DNA of 7,540 nt from Parabacteroides sp. (GCA_020026285.1 JAHHQS010000171.1:1-7540), one strand, 5' to 3'; shown: positions 1 through 7,407, counted from the first letter of the stretch. The notes: a model not told the origin generated them from the sequence alone. Translations and numbers: made by a program.

Positions 1-17
1 TTTTCAAAATCGCTCCG

Positions 18-35
18 AAAAATATCACTTGACAC
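18..35. repeat. Direct repeat, copy 1
   Basis: AAAAATATCACTTGACAC is repeated at 127-144 with one mismatch in 18 bp, in the same orientation and 109 bp away. Shared GACAC cores also occur at 115 and 178. The pattern resembles multiple transposase-binding sites at an element end, or sites of a DNA-binding regulator; neither can be decided from this sequence. Confidence 0.55.
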
Positions 36-126
36 AGTTAAGTTTACAGTCCCGAATCCATTCAATAAATACGGAACCAAAACGATTATTTACGATTCCA
101 ACAAAATAGAATAAGACACCTAAAAT

Positions 127-144
127 AAAAATATTACTTGACAC
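127..144. repeat. Direct repeat, copy 2
   Basis: AAAAATATTACTTGACAC matches copy 1 (18-35) at 17 of 18 positions. It is followed 5 bp later by the 19-bp dyad at 150-168, which may belong to the same functional block. Confidence 0.55.
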
Positions 145-149
145 CATAA

Positions 150-168
150 TATTGAACCCGGCTCAATA
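150..168. repeat. 19-bp imperfect palindrome
   Basis: TATTGAACCCGGCTCAATA reads as its own reverse complement except for the central base and one symmetric pair (A156/C162). The 6-bp outer arms TATTGA/TCAATA are perfect. No T-run follows on either strand, so a transcription terminator is unlikely; an operator or recombination-protein site fits better. Confidence 0.4.
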
Positions 169-546
169 CTGAAGTATGACACATAACACCGTACCAGGCA
201 ATAAGTTAGTTATAAATTCGCAAGGAGAGAGCTTCTCTAAATTTGCTTAAAGACTTCCATTATATCTACTTTTTAACTAGATGTCTAAACCTAAAAATGC
301 CTTTTCTTTAGAGGAATGGCTTTATTATATCGTCCTGACTTATCAAAATTACAACATCTGTCCTAACATGTAAATTAGACCATATCTATAATTCAAAGCC
401 CCATTGCCTATAATCGTAAATAACACTTAATACACTATAACCAATAGACAAGCAATCAATCTTTATCAGGTTGTCACAATATGACCTCCCAAGCTCCATT
501 ATAAATTAACTAAGAGATTAACCAAGTTGATAACTATGTCTAAACT

Positions 547-2163
547 CTACAAACCCTCTTTCTGTTCCTTTTCCCAATAAGACTTCAGCAAACAATATCC
601 CAAATTTGTCAGACGATATCTCTGTTTTGGGCTCCTTGGTTTATCATTGACCGTTAATGTCAATAAGCGCAAATCCAACAACGGCTGTATATAGCGATTA
701 TAAGAATAATACTGATTGGACATGTGCAGAACATCTTCCAATAAGACTTTCCTATTCAAAGCTCCCGAAATCAGTGCATGTAGAATATCATATGTACGCT
801 TTTCTGACAACTGGCCAAGAAGGACTTTATCTATAGTATTTAACAATGACAAGTAATTGCAATCAAGTTCCTTCTGCAATAAAATATTTGAAGATTCAAA
901 CGGTCTATATAGAACTTCATTAACTAAGTCGCGATCCATATTAGCAAGTTCTATTTTTTCTTTGTTGAATAAGAAGATTGCATCACTGACATTAACATTA
1001 AAAACCGTTATATTCCCCACAGAGAAAACTGCCGATCCATTTCCATTATCATTTAGATCCTTCTGAACACGAGCAATTCCTCTATTATAACGGTTAACAT
1101 AACCTAATGCCTTCATCGCTTCTGCGATTATCGGATTTCTATAGTCATTCACATTAGGAAAATTTTCCGGTTTTGCATTACCATATAAACCACCAGCATT
1201 GTCAATTTCGATTCGATCCTTATATTGATAGAATTTAATTGGAGTATTTGACTGATAATCCCTATGCATTACTGCATTCATCAATAATTCACGAATTGCC
1301 CAAACAGGATAATTATAAACTAGTTTTTCACGTAAAGCACTTATCGGCTTTGGAGTTTTTTCTATAATTGAAGACTGAATAAACGTATCCAAACTCTCTA
1401 AGATCTTAACTAGAGAACCAGAAAATTTATGTTCATTAACAATCTCGGCACTATTGTCCAAACCGTCAAAATAGACATATTGTATATATGCTCCAGGCAA
1501 ATAATATTCAGGTTTACGCCCAAACAAGATAATTGCCGCATAAGTCGGACAATCTTCTTCCAGATTATAGAAGCGAAGAGCAGTCATTTGATGTTTAACA
1601 TCTCTCTGCTCTGTAGTCAACATATCATCATCTACAACTGCAGGTAAATATTTTGTTTGAAAAAGGTTGACATCCAAATCATCCAAAGTCGCTCCTAAAC
1701 AAGGAAAAGTCTCAAAAGACAACAAGTTCGCTTTCCTACGCTCTCTCAATGCACGCTCCTCAGCCTCTGTAGCAGTGTCTTTTCTGGGTCCAATCCTAAT
1801 CCATGTTCGATCTCTAAACTTAACCGGAGGAAATTTATATGGTACCACCTCCACAACCAACAAATCCCCCTTTGGAAAAGAATATTTGAAAACACTCATT
1901 GAAGGATATGGCAAAATATTACCATCAGACCTGATTGCTGTAATTGTCTTATATAATTTATCAGTCACCTTCAATCCAGATAAAGTTCCATCATCCTTGG
2001 CGCCAATAATCAAATATCCGCACTCTCCACTATTGGGCATATCATTTGAAAAAGCACAAATCGCCTCACAAAATTTAGCCATGTCATTCGTGGATATCGT
2101 CCTCTCAACATGATAGTTCTCTATATCCTTCAATAATTGCAGAATTTCCTCTTCTGTTTTCAT
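547..2163 (-). CDS. Schlafen AlbA_2 and HATPase_c_4 domain protein (COG2865 type)
   Basis: This 538-residue cytoplasmic protein has an AlbA_2 (Schlafen-core-like) domain at about 13-140. Its signature pieces are HVERTIS (18-24), FCEAICAFSND (31-41), GYLIIGAKDDGTLSGL (49-64), PPVKFRDRTWIRIGPR (112-127) and the EERALRERR helix (135-143). A GHKL-like HATPase_c_4 region follows at about 285-390. It has IRELLMNAVMHRDY (290-303, with N-box N296), DNAGGL (321-326) in the position of the usual NPGGL, and YNRGIARV (359-366). A C-terminal segment (about 440-538) looks like winged helices, with KRTYDILHALISGAL and QRYRLTNLGYCLL. COG2865 proteins are annotated as putative regulators or RNA/DNA-binding proteins, and their biochemical role is largely unsettled. 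Some Schlafen-core proteins are tRNA or DNA nucleases, which would suit a defence island. It lies 100 bp behind the HNH gene on the same strand with its own -7 box, so it may be co-transcribed or separately expressed. Family assignment is firm; its role here is not. Confidence 0.85.
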   Translation of the reverse strand: MKTEEEILQLLKDIENYHVERTISTNDMAKFCEAICAFSNDMPNSGECGYLIIGAKDDGTLSGLKVTDKLYKTITAIRSDGNILPYPSMSVFKYSFPKGDLLVVEVVPYKFPPVKFRDRTWIRIGPRKDTATEAEERALRERRKANLLSFETFPCLGATLDDLDVNLFQTKYLPAVVDDDMLTTEQRDVKHQMTALRFYNLEEDCPTYAAIILFGRKPEYYLPGAYIQYVYFDGLDNSAEIVNEHKFSGSLVKILESLDTFIQSSIIEKTPKPISALREKLVYNYPVWAIRELLMNAVMHRDYQSNTPIKFYQYKDRIEIDNAGGLYGNAKPENFPNVNDYRNPIIAEAMKALGYVNRYNRGIARVQKDLNDNGNGSAVFSVGNITVFNVNVSDAIFLFNKEKIELANMDRDLVNEVLYRPFESSNILLQKELDCNYLSLLNTIDKVLLGQLSEKRTYDILHALISGALNRKVLLEDVLHMSNQYYSYNRYIQPLLDLRLLTLTVNDKPRSPKQRYRLTNLGYCLLKSYWEKEQKEGL

Positions 2164-2185
2164 AACTTCATTCTTTTACTATATA

Positions 2186-2193
2186 CAAATATA
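2186..2193 (-). promoter_or_regulatory. Candidate Bacteroidota -7 box for the AlbA_2 gene
   Basis: The minus strand reads TATATTTG, an exact match to the TAnnTTTG box used by the Bacteroidota primary sigma factor. It lies 22 bp upstream of the ATG at 2163, leaving a short leader that is A-rich and lacks a Shine-Dalgarno sequence, as is normal in this phylum. The -33 element is weak: a TTG occurs upstream, but only 13 bp away rather than about 20. The box suggests the gene can be expressed independently of the STAND-HNH unit. Confidence 0.5.
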
Positions 2194-2263
2194 AGAAATA
2201 AGATTCCAAGTGAAGTTTTTCTCTGGAAATAAATATCACACATATTTTTTCAAACAACAGCGA

Positions 2264-2791
2264 CTATCCAATATGGCGTTTTGTTCTATAAATTTTTATC
2301 ACATTTTGAATCTTTTGCAAAAACGATCTTTTAAATTCATCTGATACATTTTCTTGATTCATCAACTTTAAGATCTGATCCATTGTGCTTTCCGGATTTG
2401 ATTGTTCCATTTTCAACTTAGCTCGGTCCACGGCCAAATCAACACGAGTTAAGTTACACGTATTTATAGTAAACTTTCCTTTCTCTGTCAGTGCGACATA
2501 TAAAATATCATTCAATAATTGGATATGATTAGAATACCGATCAAGATACGGATTAACAATTTTAAATTCCTGACTTTCAGTAGGATATTCATCAATCTCA
2601 GGATTAGCCAAAACCTCAGTAGTACCTTTATGCTCATTACACATGTCACACGCGAGACAAAGATTTTTAGTCAAAAAAGTCCATTGAGGATGTAGTGATT
2701 TTGGAACAATATGCTCTCGATTTAGATGACAACATCCAATAGGTATTTCCATCCTCCACTGCACTTTCATGTAAAGAATTACAATTTTCAT
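2264..2791 (-). CDS. HNH endonuclease, PtuB-like, coupled to the STAND gene
   Basis: This 175-residue protein carries an HNH (beta-beta-alpha metal) nuclease core. REHIVPKS at 25-32 supplies the general-base H27, N43 lies in TKNLCLAC, and CDMCNEHKG at 48-56 gives C48, C51, N52 and K55. The C-terminal half contains IVNPYLD at 78-84, then KFTINTCNLTRVDLAVDR at 106-123. That resembles the 'TI..L.LNR..L...R' tail of PtuB-like HNH proteins, which partner with ATPases in defence. The gene starts 3 nt after the STAND stop, in the same frame, so translation is probably coupled. It likely cuts DNA as a partner effector of the STAND protein (inference). The N-terminus is odd: the core starts only about 22 residues in, and the first CxxC zinc pair usual in this type is missing, leaving only C48/C51 and an adjacent C20-C21. 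An N-terminal frameshift or wrongly placed start is possible. Confidence 0.78.
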   Translation of the reverse strand: MKIVILYMKVQWRMEIPIGCCHLNREHIVPKSLHPQWTFLTKNLCLACDMCNEHKGTTEVLANPEIDEYPTESQEFKIVNPYLDRYSNHIQLLNDILYVALTEKGKFTINTCNLTRVDLAVDRAKLKMEQSNPESTMDQILKLMNQENVSDEFKRSFLQKIQNVIKIYRTKRHIG

Positions 2792-2797
2792 CCATCA
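2789..2797 (-). promoter_or_regulatory. STAND stop / HNH start junction
   Basis: Reading on the minus strand, the STAND gene ends TCT TGA, then one TGG codon, then the HNH ATG. The spacing is 3 nt and the frame is unchanged. A second ATG overlaps the stop as TGATG (ATG at 2795-2793) but opens a different frame that ends after 42 codons. There is no purine-rich ribosome site of its own, so HNH translation probably depends on ribosomes finishing the STAND gene, or on occasional readthrough of TGA. Confidence 0.6.
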
Positions 2798-5700
2798 AGA
2801 CACCAGTGAGACCGCATCAATTATTGTTCTATCATTACGAAAAATGTAGTCGTCAAAGATATCTAGAAGTTCATTAATCGAATCCGTATCTTCATCTTGA
2901 CTAAGTTTCTTGTAAATTTCCAATAAGATCTTAACATACTCACTATCCAACAGTCCGACCTCATTCTCCATAGAACTTTCCAACTTAGATATGAATTTAT
3001 AACATAAAACCGGATAAGAAGCAAGACACTTCTTAACATAGTCCAGCTGGCTACATATTTCTCTATGTCTCTTTGAACCTGAGGCCATGATTACAGAATA
3101 ATACCAAGGGAATGCTTCCACAGGTAGAGAGTCACAATAAAAGCAATAGGCCTCAGTAACCTTCTCCCTACCATCATCAGCAAAACGTTCTAGGATTTCT
3201 ACGCTGAGATCACGATACTCTGCAGTACCATATGACTTCATCGCAATTTCCACAACTTTAGCTATGACCTCTTCTTCATTTCTTGATAGTATATTATCGA
3301 AACGCTTCCTGCATTCGCCCGCATTTTTCTGTCCCGCCATACCATAAAAATAAATCTGAACTAAAAGTTCATGTGTCCCTCCAATGACCTCAACACGATC
3401 AATATAATCACGTACAGACTCTGTCCTATGATAGAAACACCATTGTATCACATTGGGTCTGAGAAATAAAGCCTCGGGACCCAAATCCTCCAGAAAAACC
3501 TTCATCATCGGAAGATATAGATTTTCATCATAATAATCCGTATGATCTAAGTAATACAGCGGAATCATCTTGACGCAAGCATAAATTCTACTGGAATTCA
3601 AAGTAAAGAAATTATATATATGAGATCTCACCGACAATATCCTACACATTTTCACCAATACTTCCGCCGCATGGCCTTGTGGCGAATTTATAGCCGTTGT
3701 CAACATCTCATTTGTCTTCTTTTTAACCTCATTCATCTCGGAATCATCTGAATTAGAACGATCAATCTTCTCAAAAGGCAAGAGACATATCCTTTCGCAT
3801 AAATTCATTATTCCAGTGAGGTGACTGTTTTCCTCCTTTATATAATATTCTGCCATCTGACTGAAAACATAGCTATCTTCTTTTGCGAACTGATCTGTCA
3901 TGAACTGTTCTACCAGCCTCCAAAGAGAATTCGGCTCCATTCCCCCCTCAAGCAAGCCACAGACCCCAGCAATTTTATATCTTTGAGGAACATCCTTACG
4001 AGGGAAGAAATCCAAAATGAAATCATAGTATTTAACAACATCTGCAGCAACACATTTTTTAAATGCTTCAGCATGAATTCTTAAATCTATCGGATCGTAC
4101 TCTCCATGTACGTAGCGATGTCCTTCATTAAGTTTCAAAAAAGAATTCAACCAACTAACAAGAGACCACTTCTTATAAGCATCTTCAGTTACAACTCCTC
4201 CACAACCGAACGTTACGCCTATACCACGAGACGGCCTTTCTACTAATATTTTTTTACCAAACCTCCGCAATAACTCCTGTGAGCACTTTCGCATTTCCGG
4301 GATCAAGAGGTGTTCTGTATCCAGTGTATTACATATCAACATCCATTTGTCACGCCATAAATACGGATAAAGAAACGATACCCACTTTCTTTCAACTTCG
4401 GGTTTATAATCATACTCAGACTCGTATTCCAGTAACCATCTCTGATAACGCACAGCATTCCCCACGTCCAATATACCATACCAAGCCTTAAGCATATGCA
4501 AAAAATAATATTTTATGTTTCCATGCATATACTTTTCCAAGTACCCTTTACCCTTCAATAATGAAATAATTTCATTATCATACATTTTAGGATTGGAAGC
4601 CATGCCGAGAAAAGCCATTGATATCGTCGTTTCATTATTCAATGATAAAAGTTCCGAAACCAACGGCTTCACAACATCGATATTTTGCGATAAATCTGAC
4701 AAAAGATTTTCATACATATCCAGAAGTTTTTCGATACTATGATCCAACACGCATCCATCAAAAACTTTCGTTACAGTTAAATCATGGAAAACCGGGTACG
4801 ATGTTTGACGAACAACATTACATATACTACGATGAAATACCTGCAACATCTCCAACGGATATTCTGATGATAATTTAGCACATAGTACATCAACCAATTC
4901 GTATCCATCATGTTTACTAGACGGTTCCTCTGCAAGAAGATAATCCAAAAGCAATTTCTCCGTTTCATTCAAAGCAAAGTTCAAGTTTGTCTGAACAGCA
5001 TCCTGAAGAAGTGTCACTTTTAAAAACATATCCTGCACTCGTATACTATTATAAGCATGAATGACACATACATGACTATAATCATTATGAGCTCGTAACA
5101 CATATGAATATGCCCACAATTTAGACTCTTGATCTCTAATTAAATCAAGCATCTCATACACTTCCTCAGGCTTTCTGAAAGCATAACGCGACAAACAAGA
5201 AATTACATGAAAGAACAGCTTATCTGATTTGACAAGTTCCGGCATCATTCCTTTCAATAGAGCCCTGACTGTTGGAAACCAACGTTCGGCATCAACACCA
5301 CGAAGAAAATAATCTAACATTCTTTCGTCTTTAGAAGCAGCAATGACAATTTGCTTTTCATCACGTGATGGCTGTTCCACAAAGGTCAACACCGACAATG
5401 CCAACAATTTCAAATGGAAACGAATATCCGGATCTTCCAAGATACTACGGGTTTCTTTAACAAACAAAGATAAATCATGTCCCCTCTTGAAATCAAGCAC
5501 TGCCTTAACAGTTGACCTTATTTCCAAACCTTGAACATCCCGTTTTATATCTGTTGCAAATACACGATTTTTCTCACTATAGTTACGTGCAAGGGTATAC
5601 TCGTAAAAAGACTGATGAAAAAAAGAAACCGTACGATCAGTCCTTTTGATCAGTCCATTGCTAGCAAGATAGTCATAAGCTTGCTTCAATCTCGAATTTG

Positions 5701-7075
5701 GAGAGAACTGCGGATTCAAGGTTTCAGCTTTTTGAACAGTGTCTGCAATTTTATACATCACCTCTTCCCTATTTTCCACATCAAGACGACATTCTGAATC
5801 ACATATTACACTATCCCATAACGCATCGTATACTTCTATCTGATTACAGAATGATATTTTAGACTTATTCCGCTGATACAACAGTGAGAAGGAATCAAGC
5901 ATCTGAAGGTTCTTAAGCAATTTGAAAGTTACAGAATCAATCTTTTCAGACAAACCGTCATGCAATTTTTCAAGTGCCATTTTAACTTCAGAATCAGCAA
6001 GTTCCCCAATTTCAATAATAGTCGCATTGTCTTTGAGGCTATTTAAAACAGCATCATATTCCAGATCATACTTACGGCACGAGACAACAGCTCTTACATT
6101 CGACCAATCTTTCAAAGATGAAAATATCGTCATCAGCATATTCAGGTGCTTTCTATCATTAGCAAGAGATTGAGAAAGAGCATCTATCTGGTCCACCACC
6201 AATACAACTTTTTCCGCATCAACACTGTAATATGCCAATGTATCATGCAATTTTTCAAGCGTCACAAGATTACCATTATCATCAATATAATCCGCCTTGA
6301 TGCATAAATATTTACAATTCTCACTCACATCTGAGGTAAGCAAATCTTTCAGTACTCCTGATTTACCAACACCAGCATCCCCTACTAATAGACAAATCCG
6401 TTTTTCATCTGCTCCGGTATTGTTATGAATCCATTGGAAAATATCCTTAACCTGGCTTCTTTCTATATGAAAATCTGCTAGCCCATGCAATCTAGTTGAT
6501 ATAGAATTGAAGCATTTCCTCTGACATGTAGCGAACGATTCTGCCAAGTCCCTCTCGTCTTTAATGGTTTCCATCTTCCTATCATACAATTTCTTCCAGG
6601 AAGCAATTGTCTCCTCAACATTGGACTCTGAACATTTTTCTGATTGAAGAAAATAATAACGAGCTGTGTTACGAACAGTTGCTGAACCACTTAAAAATTC
6701 CTTAATCGCAACAGAGTCTATATTCCTCCAATAAAATTTACGACTTCGCTCATCACACGCAATAAACAGAACGACTTCTCCTTTATGCAAATCAGCGTAA
6801 GCATAAATTGACTTGGGGATGTCATAGAATACAACACCATCCTTCTCTGGAAAAGTAAGATGTTTAACCTGAACAAAGACCTTACCGACCGCATATCTGT
6901 CCGGACTTAAAATATCAAGGTAGCCATCAATGTTAGCCAACGTTCCTCCCTCCTGCAGTTGACTGCCATCAATAAGAGTGTCCGGCAAAATCGACTTCAA
7001 TAATTGTATTGAACGCCTATCCAACAAACTAGCATCTGAAATACTTTGGTTCGGTACAAATTGTTTCATATCCAT
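2795..7075 (-). CDS. Avs-like STAND NTPase with N-terminal DUF4365-type nuclease domain
   Basis: This 1426-residue protein is probably a cytoplasmic antiviral sensor and effector. Residues about 10-125 resemble DUF4365, a PD-(D/E)XK nuclease fold: IDGYLDI at 49-55 (candidate metal ligands D50 and D54), FVQVK at 67-71 (K71 as catalytic lysine), then a YAYA helix, VVLFIACD and FYWRNI at 114-119. The STAND NTPase follows, with Walker A GDAGVGKS at 232-239, Walker B VLVVDQIDAL at 291-300, and VVSCRKYDLE at 330-339 (R334 as sensor-like arginine). A winged-helix segment around 461-500 ends in FFHQSFYEY (485-493). The remaining 900 or so residues look like helical repeats rich in Leu, Tyr and Trp, the usual ligand-sensing part of such proteins. 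Domain order and length match Avs proteins, but I cannot assign it to a numbered Avs type. The start is the first ATG (MDMK); the second Met is two codons later and equally possible. There is no signal peptide or membrane segment. The defence role is inferred from architecture. Confidence 0.85.
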   Translation of the reverse strand: MDMKQFVPNQSISDASLLDRRSIQLLKSILPDTLIDGSQLQEGGTLANIDGYLDILSPDRYAVGKVFVQVKHLTFPEKDGVVFYDIPKSIYAYADLHKGEVVLFIACDERSRKFYWRNIDSVAIKEFLSGSATVRNTARYYFLQSEKCSESNVEETIASWKKLYDRKMETIKDERDLAESFATCQRKCFNSISTRLHGLADFHIERSQVKDIFQWIHNNTGADEKRICLLVGDAGVGKSGVLKDLLTSDVSENCKYLCIKADYIDDNGNLVTLEKLHDTLAYYSVDAEKVVLVVDQIDALSQSLANDRKHLNMLMTIFSSLKDWSNVRAVVSCRKYDLEYDAVLNSLKDNATIIEIGELADSEVKMALEKLHDGLSEKIDSVTFKLLKNLQMLDSFSLLYQRNKSKISFCNQIEVYDALWDSVICDSECRLDVENREEVMYKIADTVQKAETLNPQFSPNSRLKQAYDYLASNGLIKRTDRTVSFFHQSFYEYTLARNYSEKNRVFATDIKRDVQGLEIRSTVKAVLDFKRGHDLSLFVKETRSILEDPDIRFHLKLLALSVLTFVEQPSRDEKQIVIAASKDERMLDYFLRGVDAERWFPTVRALLKGMMPELVKSDKLFFHVISCLSRYAFRKPEEVYEMLDLIRDQESKLWAYSYVLRAHNDYSHVCVIHAYNSIRVQDMFLKVTLLQDAVQTNLNFALNETEKLLLDYLLAEEPSSKHDGYELVDVLCAKLSSEYPLEMLQVFHRSICNVVRQTSYPVFHDLTVTKVFDGCVLDHSIEKLLDMYENLLSDLSQNIDVVKPLVSELLSLNNETTISMAFLGMASNPKMYDNEIISLLKGKGYLEKYMHGNIKYYFLHMLKAWYGILDVGNAVRYQRWLLEYESEYDYKPEVERKWVSFLYPYLWRDKWMLICNTLDTEHLLIPEMRKCSQELLRRFGKKILVERPSRGIGVTFGCGGVVTEDAYKKWSLVSWLNSFLKLNEGHRYVHGEYDPIDLRIHAEAFKKCVAADVVKYYDFILDFFPRKDVPQRYKIAGVCGLLEGGMEPNSLWRLVEQFMTDQFAKEDSYVFSQMAEYYIKEENSHLTGIMNLCERICLLPFEKIDRSNSDDSEMNEVKKKTNEMLTTAINSPQGHAAEVLVKMCRILSVRSHIYNFFTLNSSRIYACVKMIPLYYLDHTDYYDENLYLPMMKVFLEDLGPEALFLRPNVIQWCFYHRTESVRDYIDRVEVIGGTHELLVQIYFYGMAGQKNAGECRKRFDNILSRNEEEVIAKVVEIAMKSYGTAEYRDLSVEILERFADDGREKVTEAYCFYCDSLPVEAFPWYYSVIMASGSKRHREICSQLDYVKKCLASYPVLCYKFISKLESSMENEVGLLDSEYVKILLEIYKKLSQDEDTDSINELLDIFDDYIFRNDRTIIDAVSLVS

Positions 7076-7102
7076 AGCTCAACAGCAGAATGTTTAATTA
7101 TG

Positions 7103-7135
7103 TAAATCTATTATCTGTTCTAAATGTTAAAGTTA
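7103..7135 (-). promoter_or_regulatory. Possible promoter boxes for the STAND-HNH operon
   Basis: Two minus-strand octamers match TAnnTTTG at all but the last base: TAGATTTA (7110-7103) and TAACTTTA (7135-7128). They lie 27 and 52 bp upstream of the STAND ATG. No convincing TTTG at -33 accompanies either, so the choice between them is open. Some promoter is expected here because the upstream neighbour is divergent. Confidence 0.25.
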
Positions 7136-7241
7136 CAAAGAAATCCGTATTAAACCTGTATAGAAACATCCCCCCTCAAAACCTATCGTCCAAAACTCGA
7201 AACTTTTCCGCAAATCTAACCTACAATCCACAACAAAAGCC

Positions 7242-7258
7242 TGCGTTATCATAATGCA
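7242..7258. repeat. 17-bp palindrome, possible operator
   Basis: TGCGTTATCATAATGCA has two 8-bp arms around a central C, with only one non-Watson-Crick position (G7245 against T7255, a G-T pair). Its place in the middle of a divergent intergenic region suits a regulator site. No regulator gene is present in the window. Confidence 0.4.
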
Positions 7259-7282
7259 CATCCTTCAGGTCAATGAGGCCGT

Positions 7283-7304
7283 AGGTCAATGGCACCCATT
7301 GCCT
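7283..7304 (+). promoter_or_regulatory. Hairpin in the divergent intergenic region
   Basis: CAATGG (7287-7292) pairs with CCATTG (7296-7301) around a CAC loop. AGG (7283-7285) pairs with CCT (7302-7304), leaving one bulged T: nine base pairs in all. No T-run follows on either strand, so it is not a standard terminator. The 9-bp AGGTCAATG of its left arm also occurs at 7267-7275 and could pair with the same right arm instead. Confidence 0.4.
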
Positions 7305-7399
7305 GTCCCTCCAAGAATAAACCTCAAAACACCAAAACTAATACAATCATTTACAAAGGAACACATACCCAATTTCAAGGTAAAGAACAGAAAAAGCAC

Positions 7400-7407
7400 T
7401 AACTTTG
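7400..7407 (+). promoter_or_regulatory. Candidate Bacteroidota -7 box for the right-hand plus-strand gene
   Basis: TAACTTTG is an exact TAnnTTTG match on the plus strand. Transcription would start near 7414, giving a leader of roughly 75 nt before the ATG at 7491. A TTTC at 7373-7376 is the nearest -33 candidate, but its spacing (23 bp) is slightly long. The leader contains a purine-rich AAAGGAGG (7431-7438) that is not placed to serve the ATG at 7491. Confidence 0.45.

Larger units (their letters stand above)
1..546. other. Non-coding left flank
   Basis: No frame on either strand gives a credible protein, and no tRNA or other known RNA fold is recognisable. It is the region downstream of the AlbA_2 gene. 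I see no hairpin plus T-run that would terminate that gene's transcript. The left 180 bp carry direct repeats and a dyad, listed separately. The 366 bp from 181 to 546 are AT-rich; apart from a small AGAGA/TCTCT stem near 226-238 and a 10-bp repeat (281-290 and 536-545), I see nothing in them. Confidence 0.6.

Noticed and set aside
29..145. TTGACA sequences as E. coli-type -35 boxes
   Set aside because: Neither copy has a TATAAT-like box at 16-18 bp, and the phylum suggested here uses TTTG / TAnnTTTG promoters.
481..546. Rho-independent terminator behind the AlbA_2 gene
   Set aside because: The only dyads here (TTATCAAC / GGTTAA-like) are imperfect and are not followed by a T-run on the minus strand.
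1667..2113. 148-codon plus-strand reading frame
   Set aside because: It lies wholly opposite the AlbA_2 gene, whose domain motifs are clear, and it has no family features of its own.
2795..2797. TGA read as tryptophan (alternative genetic code)
   Set aside because: Trp is encoded by TGG throughout the genes, and no TGA occurs within any of the three long reading frames.
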